From contig NC_086384.1 of assembly GCF_036588685.1 (NCBI RefSeq), forward strand, positions 55,966,945 to 56,030,944: a stretch of DNA of 64,000 nt, given 5' to 3'. Below, in pieces: positions 45,120 through 56,700 of the stretch. Within the stretch, counting starts at the first letter, position 1. Each line of letters starts with the position of its first letter. Under the pieces are notes generated by a model. That model saw only the letters and a list, made by a program, of their open reading frames with translations, was not told the DNA's origin and made no database searches. This DNA comes from Mytilus trossulus. Lineage: Eukaryota > Mollusca > Bivalvia > Mytilida > Mytilidae. Made by a program: the position numbers and the translations under genes.

Positions 45120-47108
45120 GTACCCCTAGTTGTGCAACACATGCACTACGGTGTTGACATGAATATCAATAATGTGGTCATTTTTATAAATTTCTTGTTT
45201 ACAAAATTTTGAATTTTTCTTATCACAGACATAGATAATCTTAGCCGTATATGACATAACCTTTAGGAATTTTGGATCTTCAATGCTCTTCAACTTATTT
45301 TTTAGCTCACCTGGCCCGAAGGGCCAAGTGAGCTATTCTCATCACTTGGCGTCCGGCGTCCGTCGTCGTCCGTCGTCGTCGTTGTCCGTCGTCGTCCTGC
45401 GTTAACTTTTACAAAAATCTTCTCCTCTGAAACTACTTGGCCAAATTTAACCAAACTTGGCCACAATCATCTTTGGGGTATCTAGTTTAAAAATTGTGTC
45501 CGGTGACCCCGCCAACTAACCAAGATGGCCGCCATGGCTATAAATAGAACATAGGGGTAAAATGCAGTTTTTGGCTTATAACTCAAAAACCAAAGCATTT
45601 AGGGCAAATCTGACATGGGGTAAAATTGTTAATCAGGTTAAGATCTATCTGCCCTGAAATTTTCAGATGAATCTGACATTCCGTTGTTGTTAGGTTGCTG
45701 CCCCTGAATTGGTAATTTTAAGGAAATTTTGTTAGTTTTTGGTTATTATCTTGAATATTATTTCAGATAGAGATAAACTGTAAAAGCAATAATGTTCAGC
45801 AAAGTAAGATCTACAAATAAGTCAACATGACCAAAATGATCAGTTGACCACTTTAGGAGTTATTGCCCTTTATAGTCAATTTTTAACCATTTTTCGTAAA
45901 TCTTAGTAATCTTTTAGAAAAATCTTCTCCTCTGAAACTGCTGGGCCAAATTATTTGAAACTTGGCCACAATCATCATTGGGGTATCTAGTTTAAAAATT
46001 GTGTCCGGTGACCCCGCCAACTAACCAAGATGACCGCCATGGCTATAAATAGAACATAGGGGTAAAATGCAGTTTTTGCCTTATAACTCAAAAACCAAAG
46101 CATTTAGAGCAAATCTGACATTGGGTAAAATTGTTAATCAGGTGAAGATTTATCTGCCCTGAAATTTTCAGATGAATTGGACAACCTGTTTTTGGGTTGC
46201 AGCCCCTGAATTGGTAATTTTAAGGAAATTTTGCTGTTTTTGGTTATTATATTGAATATTATTATAGATATAGGTAAACTGTAAACAGCAATAATGTTCA
46301 GCAAGGTCAGATTTACAAATAAGTCAACATGACCAAAATGGTCAGTTGACCTCTTTAGGAGTTATTGCCCTTTAAAGTCAATTTTTAACCATTTTTCGTA
46401 CATTTTATATATCTTTTACTAAAATCTTCTTCTCTGAAACTGCTGTGCCAAATTGATCCAAACTTGGCCACAATCATCTTTTGTAAACAGCAATAATGTT
46501 CAGCAAAGTAAGATCTACAAATAAGTCAACATGAACGAAATGGTCAATTGACCCCTGTAGGAGTTATTGACCTTTGTAGTCAATTTTCAATCTGCTTCCT
46601 TTGTTTAATATTCACATAGACCAAGGTGAGCGACACAGGCTCTTTAGAGCCTCTAGTTTTGTACTTGTTTGGCTTTATAAATATTTTGATATGAGCGTCA
46701 CTGATGAGTCTTATGTAGACGAAACGCGCGTCTGGCGTACTAAACTATAATCCTGGTACCTTTTATAACTATTAACACCACTGGGTCGATGCCACTGCTA
46801 GTGGACGTTTAGACCTCGAGGGTATCACCAGCCCAGTAGTCAACACTTCGGTGTTGACATGAATATCATTAGTGTGGTCATTGTTATAAATTTCCTGTTT
46901 ACAAAATTTTGAATTTTTCAAAAAAATAAGGGTTTTCTTATCCCAGGCATTTGGCGTTATTTGGCATAACTTTTTGGAATTTTGGATCCTCAATGCTTTT
47001 CAACTTTGTACTTGTTTGGCTTTATAAATATGTTGATATGAGCGTCACTGGTGAGTCTTATGTAGAAGAAACGCGCGTCTCGCGTACTAAATTATAATCC
47101 TGGTACCT
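45120..47108 (+). repeat. Two tandem copies of the CGAAACGCGCGTCT repeat, first copy split
   Basis: Copy 1 is 45120-45295 plus 46657-46770; copy 2 is 46771-47108. Shared words: ACTTCGGTGTTGACATGAAT, TTTGGATCCTCAATGCT, GATATGAGCGTCACTG, and GAAACGCGCGTCT. A partial inverted copy lies at 47637-47705 and another at 62990-63068. Confidence 0.9.
45296..46656 (+). mobile_element. AGCTCACC hairpin element with 0.5-kb internal tandem repeats
   Basis: Begins with a near-perfect hairpin AGCTCACCTGGCCC-GAA-GGGCCAAGTGAGCT (45304-45334) and a CGTCGT simple repeat. It then carries three monomers starting AAAATCTTCT(C/T)CTCTGAAAC at 45413, 45917 and 46421, the last incomplete. It ends AAGGTGAGCGACAC and a small hairpin AGGCTCTTTAGAGCCT followed by CTAG. 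It splits the CGCGCGTC repeat with no obvious target duplication. I recognise it as a widespread bivalve repeat. Confidence 0.85.
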
Positions 47109-48100
47109 TTGAAAACTATTGAAGGCCCTATGATTTTCTGTGAGTTTCAAAATTATAAACCAGCCATTTTTCAGTTTCACATGTATACACAAACTGAAAT
47201 AAAGAGCATATAGTCTTGAAGGATCTTTGATTCCTTACCCCTAAAGCAATCTCTACAATTAAGGCATTTTACGGCTGTTATTCCAAGCTGGTAGAGAAAA
47301 ACGATTTAATTTTTGCATGCATGTTCACCCAATCAAATGCTAATAGTTTGATTTGATCTGATGCGGATACTGATAGACATCTTTTGCTAAGTCATTATAT
47401 ATTATGTCTTATTTATTAACTAAATCTTATTTCATGTTTTTTGTCAAATGTATTTCGATTTTTATTTTCTTGTGTATTGTCTATTAAAAAGGTGTGATAA
47501 AAAATCAATGTTCTGATTATGCCTATAATGGGTCCACTATTGGAAATAAAAAAAATATCTTATCTTATATATGCTTGGCTTTTGTATAGATATGAAATTG
47601 TAACCATTATATCCCTTTAACACCACACACTAAGTTATTAAAGGTACCAGGATTATAATTAAATACACTATACGCGCGTTTCGTCTACAAAAGACTCATC
47701 AATTATTTAAAATCAATGATATTGAATAGGTTAGTAAGTCATTAAAAAGACGCGACGCAGGCGTATATGTATTTTCCTTCCTTATGACTCCTGAAACATT
47801 TTAGAAAGCTGCTCTAGAGTGTAAACTTTTGGCTCCGCAACTGTTCAACGAATATTTAGTAAGTTATAGTAATTCCCAAAATCTATTAAACCAGTTCAAT
47901 AAACAAAAGTGTTGGTCAACAGATTTACTTTAATTTTAATGAATGCTGACTGTTTTACTTTCGTTTTAAATAAGCAAAGATTGAAACACAGTCAATGTTA
48001 ATTTCTGTAAATTTTTGGTCGCACGCTGCCTGTTTGTTTTGATGTTTGACACTACCGTGTTTCATGTTAGGGACGGAGTGGATGAGCGCTCACAGACATG

Positions 48101-48385
48101 TTGAATGTCGTCACATTCTTTATGTGCCAGTCCCGAGTCAGGATTATGCATATAGTTCAGTTGTTGTCGTTGCCTGGTTTATGTCTGTTATATTTGTTTT
48201 TACGTATATATCTTTGTTTTAAGATTTTTCTCTTTTGAATTGTTTCACATTTTTCATATCAGGGCCTTCCATAGCCGACTATAAGGTATGGGGTTTTCTC
48301 GTTGTTGAATGCTGCACGGTTGCCTATGACTTCATTTGAACTTTAGTATTTGTCTCACTGGCAATCCGACCACATCTCCTTATTT
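48101..48385 (-). repeat. S-family dispersed repeat, inverted
   Basis: CCAGTCCCGAGTCAGGATTA, TTGTTTCACATTTTTCATAT and TGTCTCACTGGCAATCCGAC with CACATCTCC are the inverted counterpart of 30892-31142. Confidence 0.7.
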
Positions 48386-49572
48386 TTATGTTTTTCACTT
48401 TTATCATATAGTGTGATGATTTTGTATCTAAGGCTAGATTGTTTACATTGGTTACAGTTCGGCAGAAGCCTTATTGAATGCAGTTGTATATACTTTAATT
48501 AAACATAGAAAAGAGTAAGGTGATTCGCGGGTAAACTTTGGGTCAGGTTCAATGTAAAGGGTGTTCCTTAGGAAACTCAGATACGAGTAACGAGACACTT
48601 TTGTAGAACACCCGTCCTTCCAGAATGGAACAGCTCCCATCGGGGTACATAAGCTGGAGAGATTTTTAGCTCAGGTGTTGACCGACCGTGCAAGGGCTGT
48701 ATAGCCAGTCAAGGTCGTTGAAAACTTCCATTTGTTTGCTCAGGGTCGATTGTTAAAAGTCTTATTACTATATATTATTATTAATAATAAAGAACAGGTT
48801 GGTGCCTGTTAGAAATACGGACTTGAACGTCTATACGTTGAACCGTATTGTACCGTATAGGACAAGTGTGAGTCTGTTTGACCACCTTGTAAAGTACATA
48901 ATTGTATCAACGGAACTAAGACAAGTGTGTAAACTTGTAAGGTACATTATTGTACCAGGAGGACAAGTTTGTACCTGACCCAGGACAATTTTGTAAGAGT
49001 ACAAATTTGTACCAGTTGTATACATTATATTTGAGTAGAATAGTTTATAGATAGTTTATTAAAGATTGCAAAGAGCAGTTGTACATATTTTGGTTCATTG
49101 ATGTTAATATTTGAATAAAGATTATTTGTTATATGTTTTGTAAATAGAGCAGTTTTTGATCCAGTATCAAACTAGTGACGCCATTCTAAATAGAAACAGA
49201 CACGCTTACCCTGTGTACACGTTACAGTAGTAAGATTTGAACCAACACATAAATATTCGTTTTTTTTGTATTTTCAATTTTTTGTATTTATTGTGTTCGC
49301 TTATTATTCACCGGCGAATAGTTGCGGTCCTTAATACACTATCCTTCTGTAGACATACTTTTCCAGATATCTCTTACGTGTTAACAAACTGGTCAAGGCG
49401 GTAAACTTTTGTTTGTTTTTATCTGAAATGATATGCTTATTGGTTATTCATAAGTGTTTTTAAATTTTGTGCGATCTGGGGGTATTCCAGGTAGTGGTTC
49501 GGACGAATAAAAGAAATATTTTATTATACGACCAAAATTTAAAAGAAAAAATCCTGCCGGTCTCTTTTTCAG
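48386..49572. other. 5' flank of gene C, possible decayed repeat
   Basis: 48665-49060 contains recurring words (GGACAAGTGTG, GGACAAGTTTG, GTACAT(A/T)ATTGTA) that suggest a decayed LTR or tandem repeat, but boundaries cannot be set. The bases before 49573 form an acceptor (CTCTTTTTCAG), so gene C probably has an untranslated exon further upstream that I cannot place. Confidence 0.4.
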
Positions 49573-49594
49573 ATGATTTCTTAAGCAAGATAAA

Positions 49595-49900
49595 ATGGCC
49601 TCCGATCATCTCCTAGTAGCAGCGATAGATTTTGGAACCACCTACTCTGGCTATGCATTTTCAATGAGAGGTGACTTCAAGAAAGATCCTCTCAAAATCC
49701 ACGCCAATCAAGCATGGAATGCCGGTGGGAGACAACTTCTCTCATTAAAGACACCTACAGTTCTTTTACTCGACGAGGACAAGAATTTTGTTTCATTTGG
49801 TTATGAAGCAGAAAACAAGTACTCTGATTTAATGATGGATAAAGAACATGATGAATTCTATTATTTTCACCGATTTAAAATGAAGCTCCATAAAAATAAG
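49595..49900 (+). CDS. HSPA12-like: Gene C exon 1 (coding part)
   Basis: ATG at 49595, 102 codons, donor GTAATT after AAG, phase 0. The acceptor at 49571-49572 shows that the exon starts 22 bases before the ATG. Encodes the phosphate-1 loop of the actin-like ATPase fold. Confidence 0.9.
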
Positions 49901-50707
49901 GTAATTGATATTACGGAAGTTACACTTTGTTAATCATTGTAATGAGAGGTGTTTATACCAAGTCAAGAATATGACAGTTGTTTTCTATTCGTTTGATGTA
50001 GTTGAGCTTTTGATTTTGTCATTTAATTAGGGACTTTCCGTTTTGAAATTTCCTAGGAGTTCCGATATTTGTGGAAGGACTGAATCCTCTAACTATTTAT
50101 TACTTTTAAACCAGGGACATTCCTAGTGAAAGAGCTTATAATCTAGTGGTTGTCGTTTTGGAACTGTCTTTCAAAAAATGTTCAAACTATTGTGGTAGTA
50201 TAAATCAGGTCGTTGGTTTTATTTTTAAGATATGTTTACATATGTCACTAACAGTCATCCCTTAAATATCAAAACACAAAGAGATGTTGTATGATGACAA
50301 GTATCAGCAAAAATTGTAGACTCTCTCAACAACGTTCATACATTTGCGAGGATTCTGAATCCGAAAGGATTTGCAGTTTTACGTAGATTTGTATTTTGTT
50401 TGCACTGCTTCTTTTGCACTGCTTCGTTTGCACTGCATCGTTTGGCACTGATTTTTCTAACAATCATATATCTTGCAGCTTTGAGGAAATTTGAATGTAC
50501 AATTTCAAGAGAAAAGAATAATAGTTGTACTAAATTTAAACAGTTTAATTATTTTTTAATACATGTAATGATAACAATGTTTTAATGATTGCATATTAAA
50601 TTTACATTTTGAAAATTAAGATTTTTCTATAGTACTACACATTTATAGTTTATTATTAAGTCTAACCTGTAAATGGACATATATGTATATAATTTGTCTA
50701 AACATCA

Positions 50708-50742
<35 letters not shown>

Positions 50743-53700
50743 TATATAAGTATATATTTTATATATATGCAAATCGGGACAGGAAATAATATGGCCTTTT
50801 TATAAAGTATGTGATCTTGTTTACAGCATTTGTCAACAGCCTCAATAATTGAGGATTTAACTGGGAAATCAGCATTAGCCATAGATGTTTTTTCTTTGTC
50901 TATACGAGCCCTGAAGGATCATTTGATTGAAACATTAGACAAAAGAGGAACTACAATGACGGTCAAAGACATACGATGGGTACTTGCTGTTCCGGCCATA
51001 TGGAATGATACGGCAAAACAGTTTATGAGAAAAAGTGCTGAAAAGGTAACGATAAAAGATATTATTACAGGAAGAATATACCAGAAAGAATGTTCTGAAA
51101 TTCAAGTGTTATGCAAGTGGATTTAGTACAAACATTTCTAAAGTTTTCTAATTGATTTGGACACTTTAGTTAGGATCAACTCCCTCAGTCAAAACTGACC
51201 TTATATGATTCTTGCTACACTACTATGTCTTTTTCAGTTATGAAATACTTTAAATCGTTCGGCTCTTAGGCATCCTTGCCTTTTAAAATTAATAGTAAGC
51301 TTTCCTGATGAAAATTAAACCAAACATGCGCTATGAACGAATGGAATTTATATATTTACGGAATATTGGTTGGTGATTCCTAAACTCTTATATTCTTATA
51401 GACTCTAATAAGTCTTTTGGTTGGTGTTTTTTTTTTACCTGTTATTTCGTCATGGTTTACTACTACACATGCAATGCCTTATTGGGGAAATTCAATGTTG
51501 GGAAACATCCAAGTAGTAAACACATTATTAAAGAAACATGGAAATATTACAATAAAATTGAATGAATCCGGAGATTGAGCAATGAAACAAGTACTTGATT
51601 AAAGCCTGTTAAAGCCCGTTCTGAAAAATTGTTAAGATTTTAAAAACTAGCAAGGATGATTATCACGATAATTACAACTGTATATCATTTTTTTAGAGTA
51701 AAAAATATTTTCAACATAAACAACATTCATTGCCCGACTTTATTGAATACCTATATCACTCATACGTACGGAAGCCGATAAGGGCCATTCAAAAAAAATA
51801 ATTTATGTCGTAATTACGACATAGCATGTCGTAATTTCGACATAACATGTCGTTATTACGACATCGCTATGTCGTAATTTCGACATATCATGTCGTAATA
51901 ACGACATCGCTATGTCGTAATAACGACATCGCTATATATAAAAGAATATGTATTATGATTGCCAAGAGACTAAAGGACACAGATATTAACAACTATTCGT
52001 CATCATAATGCCCCCAATAATTAGAAAAGCCCCCGCATAGTCAGCTATAAAAGAGAGAGGAAAGATACCAGAGGGAGAGTCCCCGAAATGCTGACATTGT
52101 TATTATTCAATTATTAGCTCCCTTGGTAAAACTCCAAATTTCATATTTAATGCATTTTATTGTTAAATAATTGACATGAAGCTTAATAAGTATATAATTA
52201 AATTGCATAGTTTTTTCTATTTGAATTCATTGGTTAAAGATATTTATTTATATTGTAAAGTTTAATATTTCCATCGTCGCAAAATCTTTGGATACCTTCT
52301 TTGAATACCTTCATAGAGAAACTTATATATTTTTCAAAATAACAATTGAGGTTAGTAAATTAACGTTTGTCACATGATTGTACAGACAGAATAGGTTGAT
52401 AATGCTATGTCTATATGTAAGCCTAACATGCCAGCTAGGCATCCCATCTCCCTCAAAATAGGCGCATACTACATGTCTTCTTGTAATAGGGTAAATTAAA
52501 GTAACAATTGCTCTAATGCTACTTTCAAACGTTGGGCACGATATTCTTTAAGGGCATCCGATACAGTTTCAAGGGAGTTAACTCTTGGCGCGACGTTAAG
52601 CGTTTGAATTCCCGCAAAACGTCACTTTTTGCGGGACGTAATGCGTGTAATTTTCCGTAATAAGAAACGTAATGTGGGTTTTCCAATGCTCCAATTTCTG
52701 TTTCTCTCGCATGCTAACTTCTACATCATTATATAAGTGCATTTGATTCTAAAAGGATAACAGTCTAATAAAATCACCAGAAATAAAACATATTACTGTT
52801 TCTGTGAGATCTTCAACAAATTTAAATATCGTATAGTTAACATTCTGAAGATGACTGACCCTTCTGCCAGCGACGTCGTGCACTTTAGCGCTAACGTTGA
52901 GGTTACAAAGGGGGGACGCAATTTTTAGGACGAAATTGCGTTTATCATAGAATCCAGAACGGTGACATTTATTTTTTATTTCACATTTGGAGAAAGCATG
53001 ATAAAATGCAGTTCATGCAGAAAAATGATAAAAATGACATTTTCAGAAACACTTTTTTTCTATATTTTTTGGATTAAAAAAAATCCCACTTTGAGCATCT
53101 GGTTCACAATGTCAAGCAAATCTTGAAAATTTGTATAGTCATTCGTGTAGGGATTTATTTTTTTCCTTATTGTCACTTATCACAGCTTCAAATTGACCCC
53201 AATCTTAATCATTTACGACAAAGAATATTTACTCCAAAAATTTTATTACATTGTCTAACTTTTTTGCAAAATTGCACAAATCCCCAATTTGCAGCCTCAA
53301 TTTTCTCGAAAACGAGCACGGTGACATATGTTTTATTTTGTGTTTTATTTTATAACTCGCCAAGGCCTACAACATATTCCAAAAATAAGAAAATGACATT
53401 TTATCGAGAAACTATATCGGATGCCCTTAATACAACACGTTACACTTTAAATGCGACGTCGAAGAGGGTCTTTGACTTCGATTAATTTTTATTCGGTTTT
53501 TTTATATTGTTGGTTGATTCTGGTTCTGTTCGTTTTGTGATGTCATTTTATCAAAAAATTACCTCGAGTTGTGGAAATCGATATAATAATGTTTACCCTT
53601 TAAGTTATTTCAACTTAAAATGCAGTACTGTCGCAAGTAATGTAGGAAGAAAAGATGGGACGGAAGTACATGTATACGGTTTTCATATTTTTTTTTATCA

Positions 53701-56700
53701 TAGGATGTTCAACTTTCAAGTTGCATATTATCTGTCATTGTAAAATTTCTATATCTTAATTCATCCCCAATACAAATATATCTGACACTCTGCAAGTAAA
53801 TCGAACATTTTTACCCTTGGTTAAATTTGAATAGAATTGTATTTTCCCTGACACATAAATTGTCGAAATACACCCCTTCAATTACTTGAACCTTGGCTTG
53901 AGAATTATTTCCCAAGTCATCTTCAATATATACATTTTAAAATATAGTAATAAAATATAGTAATCTACTCCTGGGTCGTCCGCGAAAACGACAAATAAAA
54001 ATATAATCCCGTTTTTTTTTTAATTCGATGAAACGGTTTTCGTTGCTGTTTGGGATTCGTCTTTCAATTACCTCCATTTCATGCACAAGTTTATATTGAC
54101 GAAAAGTTCCGGCTTCGCTAGTATAGGAATTACTTTCATCACGAAATAGCAGGACAAATCGCGAAGTAAAACATTCCGTGAACTGGTATTAAGTGTTTTG
54201 ATATTGGTGATTGCACCTAACTGAAGTGACGACTTTAAATGATCTATTTCGGAGTACTTCCGTAACATAAATTTCAATTTATTTTATAAAATGGGATTTT
54301 CTCCACATTTCCAAATTCTTTTGAATAAAGCGTTAAAAGCTATACAATTAATAAAAATTGCAAAATTAAACCTGTGTCGAACCTATTTCCCCGGGCAGAG
54401 TCTTTAGCAACATGCACTATTTTTTTTTCGACAGCAATCAATAACACCTTTCTCCAAATTTCATAACACGGTTTGTTTTAATTATCATAAACATTTAATT
54501 GAAACTTTAGCACATTTAACGTCGGAAATTAGCGTCTTTAGGAATTTAGACGTTTTCAGACACTTGGAAAAATTGGCTACCGTTTTGTAATGTTTGGAAG
54601 CATTTTATTCTTTTAAGACCCAAATATGTTGTTAATAAGGAAAGAATCTTGGCATTTTTTACTCTTCGTATATCTAGCTTTTGTTTTGATCAATTATATA
54701 AAAAAAAATACGCCTTAACTGCTTTGAAAAATGAAATATCAACTTAGACAAAATGATTACCGTTTGAAAAACGACTGTGTAGAGCAGATTTTATTGAATC
54801 AGCAATATTTGAACTCACATGAGGCAAATACTTGTACTTTTATTAGATATTATTATTATCTTACTATTTTTATTCATTATCTACTATAATATGTAGACGA
54901 GTCAAATGAAATTTGGTAAAATAACGGCTTTAACGCCACAAAGAACCGACACATGTCGCTGTTCCTGTCAAGAATCAAGAAGATCAGAGAATAAGAAATA
55001 GGATCACTATACATAAGAGATATAACAGTTTTTCATAAATGTAACGTTGGATGGGGACATCCGTTTTTTTCACATAGCTTTCTTTTTTTAATCCTAAAAT
55101 ATACTAGATATTACTTAGGAGATGAACAAGAGCTGTAAAAACATAATTCAAAACATATATTGAATTTGTTTTAATATTGGTTCGTGTTTTCTAACATTTT
55201 TATTTTGTTTTGCGGATGAAATTTCGAAGATTCTGTTTTAAATCCTAGGGGTTGTAGGAACATCGCGCGTGCCCAACGTTTGAAAGTAGAAATAGAGCTA
55301 TCAATACTTCAATACACCCTTATACCAAGAAGCCATGTAGTTTGTGCTTACTTAAAGGGAGATGGAAAGCTCGGCTTGACTTGGTTGTACAATTTCAGTC
55401 CTCTAATAATTCCACATTTCAATCTTCCAACGTGTGTGACTGCATAACTATTCTACGACCGGTAACTTGTTATTCTAAACGACTTTGTCTGACTGGACAG
55501 CCCTAGCACTATGGGCTATAATAATCTGAATTTGTATCTATAACATATATAAGTTTCTCACTGAAGGTATCCAAAGAAGGTAACCAAAGATTTTGCGACG
55601 ATGCAAATATTAAACTTTACAATATAAATAAATATCTTTAACCAATGAATTCAAATAGCAAAAGCTATGCAATTAAAAAATATATACTTATTAAGCTTCA
55701 TGTAAATTATTTACCAATAGAATACATTAAATATGAAATTTGGAGTTTTACCAAGGGAGCTAATAATTGAATAATAACACTGTCTGCCACACAGCATTTC
55801 GGGGACTCTCCCTCTGGTAGCTTTCTTCCCTCTTTTATAGCTGACCATGCGGGGGCTTTTATAATTATCGGGGACATTATGATGACGTATAATTGTTAAT
55901 TTCTTTGTCATTTAGTCTCTTGGCAATCATAATACATATTCTTTTAAATATAGCGATGTCGTTATTACGACAAAACTATGTCGTTTTAACGACATGTTAT
56001 GTCGAAATTACGACATGCTATGTCGTAATAACGACATAAAATATTTTTTTTGAATGGCTCTTATCGGCTTCCGTACATACGTGTCCTTTCAAACAAAGGT
56101 TAATTTTGACCGCGCTGAAGTACGTCCATGATTCACCGGTGCCAATGTGATGATCGTTTTTTTCATTATTTAAAATTCAATAATGAATTAAAAAATAGTT
56201 CATTATTCACGATTCAACGTTTAGTGAATAATAAAAAATAATGAAATAGTTTACATTTCAGTATTTAAGTTGAAATGTGAATAATGAAATAAAAAATAAA
56301 ATCTGACTGTGACACCGGTTACCATATTTCTAAATACGTCCTTTTGAGGTTATTTAACAAATATTCAAATAAATAAAAAAAAAACAAAAAAACTCTTTGA
56401 TGGTACAAAACACGTATTTCAGATCTGAATAACAGGACAAATGTGCCCTCCTATTATACATTTACATACCTTATATTATTTAAAAGAAAGTTTTATCAAG
56501 GTTTCAAAGGTGATCTCAAGTTTTCAAGCCTTCATTTGAAACACAAAATCTGCCAAATATTTCATCTATTGACAAAACTACCGCTATGCTTACGAACTAT
56601 TTTCTTAAAATATTTCTACTTTCTTTTATGTTCTTTCTTACAGTGTTCAACATAGCTTTGTTTCATTAAAACGAAAAGCCAACGTTATACAGACAGCTTG

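Larger units (their letters stand above)
44010..45145. repeat. Inverted repeat of about 100-bp arms bracketing other repeats
   Basis: ACAAATTTCTATCAAGTTTTC with AAAATATTATTTGATGCG (44010-44110) returns inverted at 45040-45145. The loop of about 930 bp contains the H-family repeat and a start of an S-family repeat (44979-45030). The open frame at 43979-44314 overlaps the left arm and is probably not a gene. Confidence 0.75.
51767..56075. mobile_element. 4.3-kb foldback element with arms of about 0.8 kb
   Basis: The left arm (51767 to about 52547, continuing past 53430) and the right arm (about 55240-56075) are diverged reverse complements. They share TACGGAAGCCGATAAG at the tips, CGACAT palindromes, GTATTATGATTGCCAAGAGA, AAAGCCCCCGCATAGTCAGC, TTTGCGACGAT(G), and CTACTTTCAAACGTTGGGCAC. 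CATACG flanks both tips (51761-51766 and 56076-56081), a likely target duplication. The unique middle (about 53450-55230) shows no intact transposase. Confidence 0.85.

Noticed and set aside
48665..49240. Solo LTR upstream of gene C
   Set aside because: Repeated GGACAAGT/GTACAT words are suggestive, but no TG...CA ends with a target duplication could be fixed.
53123..53485. 120-codon open frame
   Set aside because: Spans the right end of the TTAA MITE; no motif.
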